A stretch of DNA of 64,000 bases. Origin: an uncultured Pelagibacteraceae bacterium (GTDB lineage: Bacteria; Pseudomonadota; Alphaproteobacteria; Pelagibacterales; Pelagibacteraceae). Each line of letters begins with the position of its first letter. Positions within the stretch are counted from its first letter, which is position 1. The notes under the pieces are model-generated. The model saw only the letters and a program-made list of their open reading frames with translations. It was not told where the DNA came from and did not search any database. Of the stretch, positions 20,785 to 30,690 are shown in pieces. The DNA is taken from positions 124,001 through 188,000 of the forward strand of contig CACHEU010000001.1 in assembly GCA_902578935.1 (NCBI GenBank), given 5' to 3'. A program made the translations under genes and the position numbers.

Positions 20785-21648
20785 TTATCTTACTATAGGC
20801 TTAACAAGCATTCCATCGGCCAGTCTGGACAAACCCTCTTTAACAACCTTGTCGTTTGTACTTAGACCCTCTAAAATTTCTAGATTGCCACCTTTTCTTA
20901 TTCCAGTTTTAACTTCCGTCTTTTCAATTTTGTTATTATCTAAAATTTTATAAACAAACTTTTTTTCATCTTCAAAAATGATACTTGTGTCTGCCACAGA
21001 AAGTGCTTCTTTTTCATCATAAAGAAGTTCAATGTCTAATAATGATCCAGGAAGAATCTCAAGATTTTTATTGTTTATCTGTGCCCTAGCCAAAATACTA
21101 CGAGTTTGAGCATCTACCCTTGAAGCATGAGAAATAATAACTCCTTCATATAATTTATCTTTATATGCTAAAAATTTTGCATTAACTCTTAAACCTTTTT
21201 TCAAAACAGCAGCAAAAACTTCAGGAATTTGTAAATCGCAAAGTATTTTTTTAGAGTCATCAAGGGTAACTATCATAGAGTCAGTACCTAATATTGAAGA
21301 ACTTATACCGCGTGTACCGACTGTTCCTGAAAAGGGTGCTGTAATAGTTTTATTTTGTAATTTAGCAATTATTCCTCCTTTTTTAATTGATTTAAATTTG
21401 ATTGGTTCCAGGAGTTCACTTTTTTTAATTTTAAAAGAAGTAGTTTTACTACTTAATGCTGTACAATAACTCTCGATAGTTTTGCTAAATTTTTTTTCAG
21501 AAACTATTTCAACTATGACTCCCGGCGGTGGTCGTTTACCAAATTTTTTTTTAAAATAAATGCCCATTGCTGTTCTGCCGCCAATTACAGTAGCAACGAT
21601 GACAAAAAATATTATAATTCCTATAGTTACTTTTTTAGATCTTTTCAT
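20785..21648 (-). CDS. RND periplasmic adaptor (membrane fusion protein)
   Basis: N-terminal TM, 'ITAPFSGTVGTRGISSSILG', immediately upstream of the RND permease. Confidence 0.9.
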   Translation of the reverse strand: MKRSKKVTIGIIIFFVIVATVIGGRTAMGIYFKKKFGKRPPPGVIVEIVSEKKFSKTIESYCTALSSKTTSFKIKKSELLEPIKFKSIKKGGIIAKLQNKTITAPFSGTVGTRGISSSILGTDSMIVTLDDSKKILCDLQIPEVFAAVLKKGLRVNAKFLAYKDKLYEGVIISHASRVDAQTRSILARAQINNKNLEILPGSLLDIELLYDEKEALSVADTSIIFEDEKKFVYKILDNNKIEKTEVKTGIRKGGNLEILEGLSTNDKVVKEGLSRLADGMLVKPIVR

Positions 21649-22454
21649 TTCTCTCCATATTCAGACCAAGAACCATCATAAATCACAGCATTTTTATCAC
21701 TTATCAAAGAATATGCCATACCTAAAACGCAAGCTGTTATTCCAGAACCGCAAGTAAAAACAATGGGCTTAGATGGATCTACATTATTTTGATTAAAAAT
21801 CTTAATTAATTCAGATTTTTTCTTAAAAGTGTTTGATTCAGAATCTATACAATTTTTAAAAGGAATGTTTCTCGAGCCTGTGATGCAGCCCCTTTTTAAT
21901 CCAGGACGAGGCTCATCTACTTTTCCTTCAAAACGTTCACGACTTCTGGCATCAACTGTCTGAAAAGATAAATTTTTAATATTTTCATCAATTTGTTTTT
22001 TATTTTTAATACACTTAGTATTTTCATTTATTTTGTAGTTATTTGATTTTTGAATTTTTTCTAATTTATTTGTAGTTTCTTTATTTTCCTTGAGCCATTT
22101 TTTTAATCCACCATCCAAAACAGAAACTTGTTTATGACCAAAATATTTTAGAGCAAACCACAATCTACAAGAGCTATATAGATCACTAAAATCATACACT
22201 ACAATATGATCTTCATTTTCAATTCCGTAAGATATTAGCATTTTGATCCAATAATCTGCATTTGACATCATGTGTGGATAAGGCGAGTTTTGATCGCTAT
22301 GTTCGTTAACATCCCAGAACATTGCTCCTCTAATATGTTTTTCATCATACTCTTTTTTAGCGTTACGCTTTGTGGAAGGCATATGCCAACTAGCATCAAA
22401 TATTTTTACTTTATCTAAATTAGATTCTAACCAATCGGTTGTAATTAAGTTCAC
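21645..22454 (-). CDS. Thiosulfate/3-mercaptopyruvate sulfurtransferase (two rhodanese domains)
   Basis: 'IFDASWHMPSTKRNAKKEYDEKHIRGAMFWDV', active-site loop 'FTCGSGITACVLGMA'. Confidence 0.93.
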   Translation of the reverse strand: MNLITTDWLESNLDKVKIFDASWHMPSTKRNAKKEYDEKHIRGAMFWDVNEHSDQNSPYPHMMSNADYWIKMLISYGIENEDHIVVYDFSDLYSSCRLWFALKYFGHKQVSVLDGGLKKWLKENKETTNKLEKIQKSNNYKINENTKCIKNKKQIDENIKNLSFQTVDARSRERFEGKVDEPRPGLKRGCITGSRNIPFKNCIDSESNTFKKKSELIKIFNQNNVDPSKPIVFTCGSGITACVLGMAYSLISDKNAVIYDGSWSEYGEK

Positions 22455-22903
22455 AACATTCCTTTCTTTCTAAGATATTTTTGATGATAATCTTCAGCCC
22501 TACAATAATTAGACTCCTTTGAAATTTTTGTTACAACTTTTCCCCTAAACCTTTCATTTGCTTCTTCTACAACTTTTTCAGCAATTTTTTTTTGTTCTTC
22601 TTTGGTATAAAAAATTTCACTTCTATATTGAGTACCTACGTCTGGTCCCTGCCTATTAAGAGTTGTTGGGTCATGAATTTTTAAAAAAAAGTTTAATAAT
22701 TCTTTATAGGAAATAATATTTTCGTCATAATAAACCTTAACTACTTCTGCATGATTAGTTGTGCCTGTGCAGACATTTTCATAAGTTGTATTTGGGTTAT
22801 TGCCCCCACAGTAACCAACTTCAGTTTTTTCAACACCCTTGAGTTTTTCAAACTCTAAATCAGGTTTCCAAAAACAACCAGCTGCAAATATTCCAGTTTC
22901 CAT
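22451..22903 (-). CDS. msrA: Peptide methionine sulfoxide reductase MsrA
   Basis: 'GCFWKPDLEFEKLKGVEKTEVGYCGG', 'GPDVGTQYRSEIFY', 'EDYHQKYL'. Confidence 0.96.
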   Translation of the reverse strand: METGIFAAGCFWKPDLEFEKLKGVEKTEVGYCGGNNPNTTYENVCTGTTNHAEVVKVYYDENIISYKELLNFFLKIHDPTTLNRQGPDVGTQYRSEIFYTKEEQKKIAEKVVEEANERFRGKVVTKISKESNYCRAEDYHQKYLRKKGML

Positions 22904-22951
22904 TTTATTTAAATTCTAATATGTTAATCAAATTAATTAAAGGCGGTAAAT

Positions 22952-23830
22952 TTGCTTACAAAATCTCAAAAAGCTGTTTTATATATGATTGGATCTGTTG
23001 TTTGTTTCAGCACAATGGATTTAATAGTTAAATATTTAGACGATGTTCCATTTGGACAAGTTTTATTTATGCGATTTTTTTTTGGAATGATACCAATCTT
23101 TTTTTTAATACCTAGAGATAAAATTTTTACTTTTTACAAAACCAAAAGACCATTACTTCATGCCTTCAGAGCGATTAGTGGTACAATTGCCATTATCGCT
23201 TTATTTTTGGGCTTGAGAAATTTACCTTTGGCTGATGTTATTAGTTTAACTTTTACTGGACCTTTATTTGTAACAATAATGTCCGTGATTTTCCTTTCAG
23301 AAAAAGTTGGTATAAAAAGATGGTCTGCCGTTGCAATTGGTTTTATAGGAATGTTGTTTATAGTTCGACCCGCTTTTGAAGAAATGAACTTTTATTATGT
23401 CTTTCCAGTTATATTTTCACTAGGTTTTGCAAATGTTGCAATAAGTATAAGGAGCTTGTCAAAAACCGAACCAAATTATTTGATAGCATTCTATTTCTCC
23501 ATCCTATCTCTTTTGGTTGGTCTCAGTACAATTGTAAATGGGTGGATTTGGCCAACGCCCTACGAAGCATTTTTATTTGCACTTCTTGGTTTAGCAGGAG
23601 GTGTTGCAAATTTATTGCTTACACAGGGTTACAGATTGGCGGACGCAAGTCTTGTTACTCCTATTAAATACTTGTCTTTAGTATTTGCAATTGTAGCGGG
23701 TTATTTTATTTTTAGCGAAGTTCCAAAAGTTATGACCTTGTTTGGTGCCGGTCTGATCGTTGTGAGTTCGTTTATAATCTTTAGAAGAGAAGAAACATTG
23801 AAAAAGCAAGTTGTGGCGCCAAGAGTATGA
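22952..23830 (+). CDS. EamA/DMT-family transporter
   Basis: Ten hydrophobic segments, duplicated EamA pattern; TTG start. Confidence 0.88.
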   Translation: MLTKSQKAVLYMIGSVVCFSTMDLIVKYLDDVPFGQVLFMRFFFGMIPIFFLIPRDKIFTFYKTKRPLLHAFRAISGTIAIIALFLGLRNLPLADVISLTFTGPLFVTIMSVIFLSEKVGIKRWSAVAIGFIGMLFIVRPAFEEMNFYYVFPVIFSLGFANVAISIRSLSKTEPNYLIAFYFSILSLLVGLSTIVNGWIWPTPYEAFLFALLGLAGGVANLLLTQGYRLADASLVTPIKYLSLVFAIVAGYFIFSEVPKVMTLFGAGLIVVSSFIIFRREETLKKQVVAPRV

Positions 23831-24444
23831 AGCCTAAGTGGTGGGAAAAATCAAAGAAATATCTTTCAAAAAAAGATAAGGTTATGGGAAGCCTAATCAG
23901 TTCATACAAAGGCCACTTGACTACTCGCAATAATTTTTTTTATTCCCTATCAAGATCAATAATTGGTCAACAAATTTCAACCGCAGCTGCTGACTCAGTA
24001 TTTTCTAAATTTTCAAAAAAATGCAAGGGAAAAATCAACCCAAAGACTGTTTCTAAAATTTCTTTAGGATCTCTGAGGAAATGTGGTTTAAGTCGACAAA
24101 AGGCACTAGGAATAAAAAGTTTAGCAAGAAAAATTTTGGATAAATCATTTGACCCCAGATTGATAAAAAAAATGAACGACGAAGAAGCAATTGTCTATCT
24201 TTCTAGCCTAAGACAAATCGGTAGATGGTCTAGTGAAATGGCGCTTCTTTTCTTTTTTAATCGACCAAATATTTGGCCGATTCAAGACATAGGATTGCTT
24301 AAGGCTATTTCTGTTAATTATAAAAAAAAGTATTTACCTCCTAAGAGCTTTGTAAAAAAACTTCAAAAAAGATTTTCACCCTACTGCTCTGTAGCAACTT
24401 GGTATTTTTGGCGATCAATAGATAACGAACCTATTCAGTACTAA
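23827..24444 (+). CDS. DNA-3-methyladenine glycosylase II family (HhH-GPD)
   Basis: 'SIIGQQISTAAADSVFSKF' and 'SLRQIGRWSSEMALLFFFNRPNIWPIQDIGLLKAI'. Confidence 0.88.
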   Translation: MKPKWWEKSKKYLSKKDKVMGSLISSYKGHLTTRNNFFYSLSRSIIGQQISTAAADSVFSKFSKKCKGKINPKTVSKISLGSLRKCGLSRQKALGIKSLARKILDKSFDPRLIKKMNDEEAIVYLSSLRQIGRWSSEMALLFFFNRPNIWPIQDIGLLKAISVNYKKKYLPPKSFVKKLQKRFSPYCSVATWYFWRSIDNEPIQY

Positions 24445-24733
24445 ACCCTTCAACTATTTGCATATGTCTTACACTGGTTTCTTTCGTTAGATCCCAACCG
24501 GCTTGATACTCCTTGGAGCTATGACATTCGATCGCTTTATCGTAGCTGGGAAATTCCCAAATTACTGTTCGTGGAAAATTTTCTCCAGAATAAACTTTGC
24601 TTTTTCCACCTCTTACAAGTGGAACCCCACCATAACTCTTGATAATAGGAGTAACAGTTTTAGCATATTTTTTTTGATTTTCTTGATTTTTAATCTTTGT
24701 ATACAAGCTTATCCAATACGCTTTTACCATCAA
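24431..24733 (-). CDS. DUF1330 family protein
   Basis: 'VRGGKSKVYSGENFPRTVIWEFPSYDKAIECHSSKEYQ'. Confidence 0.88.
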   Translation of the reverse strand: MMVKAYWISLYTKIKNQENQKKYAKTVTPIIKSYGGVPLVRGGKSKVYSGENFPRTVIWEFPSYDKAIECHSSKEYQAGWDLTKETSVRHMQIVEGFSTE

Positions 24734-24782
24734 TTTTCTCCTTTTTAATTAAGTTTTTTTTAACTATGATAGCAGAATTAAT

Positions 24783-25313
24783 ATGTCAGAAAAATTAATT
24801 ATTTCTTGGGATGAATATAACAAGACTGTAGAAAAATTAGCCCTTATGGTTCATGACAGCGGTTACAAACCAACTTTACTTGTTGGTATAATGCGTGGTG
24901 CTGCTCCTATGATAGATGTTTTAAGCAGAGTTTTTAAATTAAAGTGTGCCTACCTTGCCGTTGAATCTTATAGTGGGAAAGGAGTTGAGGACGAACAAGG
25001 AGATATAGTATTTTCTAGAGAGATGAGTTCTATTGCAAAAAATATGGGCGGAAAAATATTGTTATGTGATGATTTGTCAGACACAGGAATTACCTTAAAC
25101 AAAAGTGTAGATTGGTTAAAAAAATATGAACCAATAAAGGATAAAATTGAAGATATAAAAACAGCAACCCTGTGGAAGAAAAAAAAATCAACATTTGAAC
25201 CAGATTACTGTGCTGTAAAATTAAAGAATAATCCTTGGATTGTACAACCTTTCGAACATTACGAAGAAATTAGAATTGAAGAGTTGGAGAAAAAGCATAA
25301 AAAAAAGGGTTAA
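24783..25313 (+). CDS. Purine phosphoribosyltransferase family protein
   Basis: 'LVGIMRGAAPMIDVLSR' and PRPP loop 'ILLCDDLSDTGITLNKS'. Confidence 0.85.
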   Translation: MSEKLIISWDEYNKTVEKLALMVHDSGYKPTLLVGIMRGAAPMIDVLSRVFKLKCAYLAVESYSGKGVEDEQGDIVFSREMSSIAKNMGGKILLCDDLSDTGITLNKSVDWLKKYEPIKDKIEDIKTATLWKKKKSTFEPDYCAVKLKNNPWIVQPFEHYEEIRIEELEKKHKKKG

Positions 25314-25336
25314 ACTTTCGTTCAACCCTTTTTTTT
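25305..25336. terminator. Bidirectional intrinsic terminator between convergent PRTase and NCS2 permease genes
   Basis: aagggttaaac-tttc-gttcaaccctt followed by a T-run; the one imperfect position is A/C on + and U/G wobble on -; the PRTase TAA lies inside the stem. Confidence 0.8.
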
Positions 25337-25353
25337 ACAGAATATTAAATATT

Positions 25354-26712
25354 CTAAGCTATTGCGAAGCTCATTACACTTAGCACTGCAACCACCCATA
25401 TTGCTGGTGATGTTTTCGGAGCATCTCCACTTAGTATTTTAATTAGTGCATAAGCTATAAAAGCTAAAGCGATACCATTACTGATACTATAAGTTAAAGG
25501 CATAGTAATCATAGCAATCACTGCAGGAGCAGCCTCTGCTATATCATCCCACTCTATATCTGTAATATTTCTTACAAACAGAACGGCAACATATACAAGT
25601 GCAGCACCATCTATTTCTTTAGGTAGGCTTGTTGCCAAAGGCGCAAAACCTAAACACAGAAGAAACATAACTCCAATGACTAAAGACGTCATTCCAGTTC
25701 GTCCACCTGCTTTAACTCCGGCACCAGATTCTACATAACTGGTAACCGTAGTCGTTCCCAGGAATGCACCAGCTACTGTTCCAGCACTATCCGCAAGCAT
25801 TGCTTTATCAATGTCTTCGACTTTATTTCCTCTTACTTTACCAGAAACGTTTGCAACTGAAGTTAAAGTTCCAGCCGTATCAAAAAAGTCTATAAAGAAA
25901 AGTGTGAATATAACTGTTAAACCACTTCCTGTTAGGACTTTTCCTGTACTAAAACCATCAACAGCATCAAAAAGATAACTCATTGACGGAGGAGCAGAGA
26001 AAATTCCATTAAATTTTGCTAATGAACTTCCGCCCTCAATTGTAGCTCCAGTCCAGTCCCACATCGGCAACCAAGCGAGGATACTAAATGCTAATATCCC
26101 GATGATAATGTTACCTTTTACTTTCATTTTTTCTAAGACAATCATAACCACTAGCGCAAGACATCCCAATAAAACCAATGGGTTTTTAATGTCTCCTAGA
26201 GTTACTAAAGTTACAGGATGATCTCCAACTACCCCCATTATCTCCAAACCAATAATAGATAAGAAAAGACCGATTCCAGCTCCAATTCCAAGTTTTAAAC
26301 TTCTTGGAATAGAATTAATAATCCAAGCTCTGATGGGAGTAAGTGATACTAGCAAGAACAATACACCAGCAAGTAATACCGCTGATAAAGCTTCAGCAGG
26401 TGTATACTTCATTCCACCAACTACACCAAACGCCACGAAAGCGTTTATGCCCATTCCAGGCGCAAGACCGATTGGCCAAGTTTTTCCGTAAAACGCCATA
26501 ATGAAGCAAGCTATGGCCGTTGCAACTATCGTAGCAGTAAACACACCTCCAAAATCAAAAAAACCTTTTTCTGTTCCAGCAAACTCACCGGAAAGAATAA
26601 AAGGGTTTAAGAACATTATGTAAGCCATAGTCAGGAATGTCGTAACTCCAGCTACAACTTCTGTATTGAAAGTAGTTTTATGCTTTCTGTACTCAAAGTA
26701 CTTATTCATCAT
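25354..26712 (-). CDS. NCS2-family purine permease (adenine/guanine/hypoxanthine)
   Basis: 'TEVVAGVTTFLTMAYIMFLNPFIL', 'GLAPGMGINAFVAFGVVGG', 'TVTSYVESGAGVKAGGRTGMTSLV'. Confidence 0.94.
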   Translation of the reverse strand: MMNKYFEYRKHKTTFNTEVVAGVTTFLTMAYIMFLNPFILSGEFAGTEKGFFDFGGVFTATIVATAIACFIMAFYGKTWPIGLAPGMGINAFVAFGVVGGMKYTPAEALSAVLLAGVLFLLVSLTPIRAWIINSIPRSLKLGIGAGIGLFLSIIGLEIMGVVGDHPVTLVTLGDIKNPLVLLGCLALVVMIVLEKMKVKGNIIIGILAFSILAWLPMWDWTGATIEGGSSLAKFNGIFSAPPSMSYLFDAVDGFSTGKVLTGSGLTVIFTLFFIDFFDTAGTLTSVANVSGKVRGNKVEDIDKAMLADSAGTVAGAFLGTTTVTSYVESGAGVKAGGRTGMTSLVIGVMFLLCLGFAPLATSLPKEIDGAALVYVAVLFVRNITDIEWDDIAEAAPAVIAMITMPLTYSISNGIALAFIAYALIKILSGDAPKTSPAIWVVAVLSVMSFAIA

Positions 26713-26848
26713 AATAATTTTTCCTCCAAGCGGCGACTCTAGTGTTTATTTATGAATATAAAAGTTCAAAATGGGTTTAGTTTAAATTCAAAGTTGTATA
26801 TTGTTTATAACTTTATTTGTTATAGTTTAAGATCAAAGGAAATTTTTA

Positions 26849-27145
26849 ATGAAAAAATTTTTTACTTTTTTTTTGTTTATAATTTTAATCTCAGGTTGCA
26901 AAACATTCACAAATAAGGTGGATGAGGCTTCGAAAAAGGAATCACAAAAACTAAGCAAATTTCTTAAAAAAACAGAATCAGAATTAAAAATAGAATTTGG
27001 CACGCCTGATTTTATAGAGACAGCAAATAACAAAAATAGAATTTTGGTTTATTATGATTCTAAATTCAAAATAAAGTGTGAAAGACGATTTGAAGTTGAT
27101 CCCAAAAATATAGTAGTTGCTTTTAGCAGCAAGAATTGTTTCTAG
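26849..27145 (+). CDS. Small putative lipoprotein, 98 aa
   Basis: Signal peptide plus lipobox 'ILISGCKT'. Confidence 0.65.
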   Translation: MKKFFTFFLFIILISGCKTFTNKVDEASKKESQKLSKFLKKTESELKIEFGTPDFIETANNKNRILVYYDSKFKIKCERRFEVDPKNIVVAFSSKNCF

Positions 27146-29208
27146 GCGAGTTTTCCTGCAATTTTTAAAGCAAAGGCATAATCAAAGGTTATTTCCTCTA
27201 TTCCCGCTGTTCTTCCACTTCTACCTCCGTGACCAGCTTCCATTTCGCACTTGAGAAGAAGCAAATTATTATCGGTTTTATAATCTCTCAACTTTGCACA
27301 ATATTTTGTTGGTTCATCAAACAAGACCCTCGAATCTGCTAATGAGGTTGTAATTAAAATATGTGGGTATTCTTTTTTAGTAATTTGTAAATAGGGTGAA
27401 TAACTGTAAATATATTCAAAGTGTTCTTTGTTATTTTTCCCGTCGCCGAATTCTAAGAGCTCACCTTTTGACAAAGGTAGAGAATGATCCATATTGGTTG
27501 TTAAATTATCTACAAATGGTACAGCCATGATAGCGCCCAGGAACAACTCAGGTACCTGATTGATTACATTTCCAATAAGCAATCCTCCTGCGCTGCCACC
27601 AAAAACAATTATTTTTTTTTGGCTAGTATATTTTTTTTTAATTAAAAACTTTGCACAACTTATAAAATCAGAAAACGTATTCTTTTTTTTAAGAAGTTTG
27701 CCCTCTCTCCACCAATGAAAACCCCTCTCAAAGCCACCGCGAATATGACAAGTTGCCCATATTATATTTCTTTCAATTAGAGAAAATCTTGCTGTAGAAA
27801 AAGTTGGTGCCATAGCGCTTCCATAACTTCCATAGCCATACATGAGCATATGTGCACTTCCATCTAATTTAGTATCCTTATGATAGGTAATAGTGATGGG
27901 AATTTGACGACCATCATGACTTGGACAGTTTAAACGTTTAACTATGTAGTCGTCTCTATTATGACCTGAGGGTACCTCTTGTTCTTTAACAAGCTTCTTA
28001 TCTTTAGTTTTAAGATTGTATTCAAAAACTCTGGCTGGTGTCTTTGGAGATTCATAGCCTATTCTTATGGTATCAGTATTTTTATCTTTCTGCATAAGTG
28101 AAACACCTGGAGATATTACTTTTTCATCGGTAAATATTAACTGTTCCTCACGATTTGTTTTTACATTTCTAACAAAAACTTTTGAAAGTGCATCAGAAAT
28201 TTCTGTTCTTAAAATCCAATTTTTCAAAAAAACCAACCCTCCTATTATGGTTCCACTTCGAGCAGGTATAAAATCATTCCATTCATTAATTTTATCATGC
28301 TTACAACGCAGAACCTTGAAATCTTCGGCCTGCTTGTTCGTGTGGCAATACCAATAACCCCCAAAGCTATCTATATTGTAAAGGATTTCTTGTTCTCTTT
28401 TTATAAACAATTTTGGTTTAAATATTTTTTCATCTTTATGAAAATAATAAACTTCATTACTTGTATGTTCGCCGGTTTCAATCAGATAATATTTTTCACA
28501 AGAAGTGGTATCAATAGAGCAAGTAAATCTTTCACTCTTTTCTTCAAAAATTAATTTATCTTTTTCAACCGATGTACCAAGTACATGCTGAAAAATTTTA
28601 CGAGGTCTTTTTTGAGAGTCATTTTTTCTATAGAAAAAAGATTTGTCATCAAAAGCCCACAAACATCCACCGGCAGTATCTTCAATTTTTTCGACTATTT
28701 TTCCGTCAGATATTCTTCTGACAAAAATTGTAAAATATTCGCTACCTTTATCATCTATTGAATATAATAATAATTCATCGTTGTAAGATACAGTAAGATC
28801 ACCGCAACTAAAGAATTTTTTTCCTTTAGCTTCTCTGTCCCCATCAAAATAGCATTCAATTTTGCTATCACCAATTTTTCGTCTTAATTTTTTAAAGTAG
28901 TTGCCTTCTTTCGTAGTTTTAGTCCAGTATTCATAAAGTTTGTCCTTATAAGGCAAACCTTCATCATCTAATTTTATTCTTCCTTCAATTTCTTTAAAAA
29001 GTTTTTTTTGAAGGCCTTCGGTATCTTTCATATTTTCTTTGGTATAAGCATTTTCTTCTTCAAGGTATTTTTTAACCTCAGGATTTAACTTTTTTGGGTT
29101 CCTTAAAATTTCCAAGCAATTCTTTTGCTTAACCCAACTATAGTTGTCAATCCATTCTCGTGAAAAATGATTTTTCTTTTCTGGTTGTTTCCTTAATCGT
29201 GGTATCAT
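27142..29208 (-). CDS. ptrB: Oligopeptidase B (S9 family)
   Basis: 'YGSYGSAMAPTFSTARFSLIERNIIWATCHIRGG', 'GGSAGGLLIG', 'EAGHGGRSGR'. Confidence 0.95.
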   Translation of the reverse strand: MIPRLRKQPEKKNHFSREWIDNYSWVKQKNCLEILRNPKKLNPEVKKYLEEENAYTKENMKDTEGLQKKLFKEIEGRIKLDDEGLPYKDKLYEYWTKTTKEGNYFKKLRRKIGDSKIECYFDGDREAKGKKFFSCGDLTVSYNDELLLYSIDDKGSEYFTIFVRRISDGKIVEKIEDTAGGCLWAFDDKSFFYRKNDSQKRPRKIFQHVLGTSVEKDKLIFEEKSERFTCSIDTTSCEKYYLIETGEHTSNEVYYFHKDEKIFKPKLFIKREQEILYNIDSFGGYWYCHTNKQAEDFKVLRCKHDKINEWNDFIPARSGTIIGGLVFLKNWILRTEISDALSKVFVRNVKTNREEQLIFTDEKVISPGVSLMQKDKNTDTIRIGYESPKTPARVFEYNLKTKDKKLVKEQEVPSGHNRDDYIVKRLNCPSHDGRQIPITITYHKDTKLDGSAHMLMYGYGSYGSAMAPTFSTARFSLIERNIIWATCHIRGGFERGFHWWREGKLLKKKNTFSDFISCAKFLIKKKYTSQKKIIVFGGSAGGLLIGNVINQVPELFLGAIMAVPFVDNLTTNMDHSLPLSKGELLEFGDGKNNKEHFEYIYSYSPYLQITKKEYPHILITTSLADSRVLFDEPTKYCAKLRDYKTDNNLLLLKCEMEAGHGGRSGRTAGIEEITFDYAFALKIAGKLA

Positions 29209-29214
29209 GTTTTT

Positions 29215-29727
29215 ATGAATTTGTTTTTACTCATAGGAATTTCCCTGGTGGTATTATACCTTTTATTGAATTTTTTTGCCAAAGCAAGTAGCAAAAAAAT
29301 CGCAAAGGGTATTAGATATTTAATTTTTACAGTTGGAATTATCTTGGCTGTAATACTTTTTTTAGTTGGTCGATACGCATTTAGTATTCCTATTTTAATA
29401 TTTTTACTGCCGCTTCTTAAATTAAAAGGTGGTATTGGCCTGTTCCAACTTTTCCAGCTTTGGAGGCTTATCAGTTACCTTCGTCAAACAGGCAGATATT
29501 CGTTTAGATCCGGAACAAATTATTCAAAAGCATCTTCAAATATATCTTTAGATGAAGCTTACAACATTCTTGGCTGCAAAAAAGGATGCTCAAAGGCAGA
29601 AATTTTGTCTAGCTATAAGTCAATAATGTCTAGACTGCATCCAGACAAAAATGACACTGATACAACCAAGCTTGCCCAAATGGTTTCTGAAGCAAAAGAA
29701 ACTATTTTAAAAAATGATTTTAGTTAG
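29215..29727 (+). CDS. Membrane-anchored DnaJ-domain protein
   Basis: Two N-terminal TM segments; C-terminal J domain 'LDEAYNILGC...YKSIMSRLHPDKND' with HPD motif. Confidence 0.88.
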   Translation: MNLFLLIGISLVVLYLLLNFFAKASSKKIAKGIRYLIFTVGIILAVILFLVGRYAFSIPILIFLLPLLKLKGGIGLFQLFQLWRLISYLRQTGRYSFRSGTNYSKASSNISLDEAYNILGCKKGCSKAEILSSYKSIMSRLHPDKNDTDTTKLAQMVSEAKETILKNDFS

Positions 29728-30644
29728 TTAAGTAATTTTAAAGTTTCAGACAGAACTTCTTTAAAAGATATTCTATCTTTTCCAAGCGTATCATGTTTAG
29801 TGCTATCTTTCTCACCCTCAGGTTCAACCGTTACCATTTTTGAAGAGTAACGTCCGTAAGAAAGAATTGGGCTATCCATAAACAAGGTCAAAGTTTTTAC
29901 TCCAAGCGCGGCACTTATATGAGCAAAACCTGTATCATTGGCAATTGTTAAATTACAATTTTTAATAATTGGCAAAGTTTCTTTAATACTCAGATCTTCA
30001 AAGGATTCACAGTTTTTTCCAACACTAGAATTTTTAAATTTATTAATCAAATCAATATCATTCTTTCCAGCAGCTAAATAAAACTTACATTTATATTTTT
30101 TTGAGAGTTCTTCACTAAGTTTTATAAAATTTTGTATTGGCCAAATTTTGGTTGGTCCCGAAGCTGCAATAGCTAAACCGACATGAGTTATGCTTTTATC
30201 AAAATTATTATTAGTATCAGGTATTTTTAAATTTGCTTCTGTTGAAACAATTTCACCAATTACATTTTCAGTAAAAATTTTAGCACTATGAACGATATTA
30301 TCTTTAGATCTAAACAAAGGATACTGGTGAATCGATTTTATACCAGAAAATTTTGCAATCAAATTGTATCTGAGAGAGCTGTTAAAAATAAAAACTTTAT
30401 CAAACTTTCTTTTTTTTAGTTCATTCGATAATTTGAAAAATCCACCTAAGCCATCTTTTTCTTTATCTAATGTAATTATTTCGTCTATGTGATCATCCTC
30501 AGCTAGTAAATCTGATGCCTTTGAGTTTTCCTTAACCAAAAGACTTACTCGTGTGTTGAACTTTTTTGAAATTGCATGAATATAGGGGAGAAAAATAATT
30601 AGGTCCCCAATACCACGTCTTTGTTGAATTATAAGAATTTTCAT
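29724..30644 (-). CDS. Glycosyltransferase family 9 (heptosyltransferase-like)
   Basis: 'ILIIQQRRGIGDLIIFLPYI', 'TIANDTGFAHISAALGVKTLTLF'. Confidence 0.9.
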   Translation of the reverse strand: MKILIIQQRRGIGDLIIFLPYIHAISKKFNTRVSLLVKENSKASDLLAEDDHIDEIITLDKEKDGLGGFFKLSNELKKRKFDKVFIFNSSLRYNLIAKFSGIKSIHQYPLFRSKDNIVHSAKIFTENVIGEIVSTEANLKIPDTNNNFDKSITHVGLAIAASGPTKIWPIQNFIKLSEELSKKYKCKFYLAAGKNDIDLINKFKNSSVGKNCESFEDLSIKETLPIIKNCNLTIANDTGFAHISAALGVKTLTLFMDSPILSYGRYSSKMVTVEPEGEKDSTKHDTLGKDRISFKEVLSETLKLLN

Positions 30645-30690
30645 TCTTTTTTAATTTATAGTACGTTTATACATAAAATTAGGTAAAAAC

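Noticed and set aside
26713-26848. Possible purine riboswitch upstream of the NCS2 permease
   Set aside because: No convincing three-way-junction core or conserved loop motifs by eye; only AT-rich sequence. A cmsearch against Rfam would be decisive.
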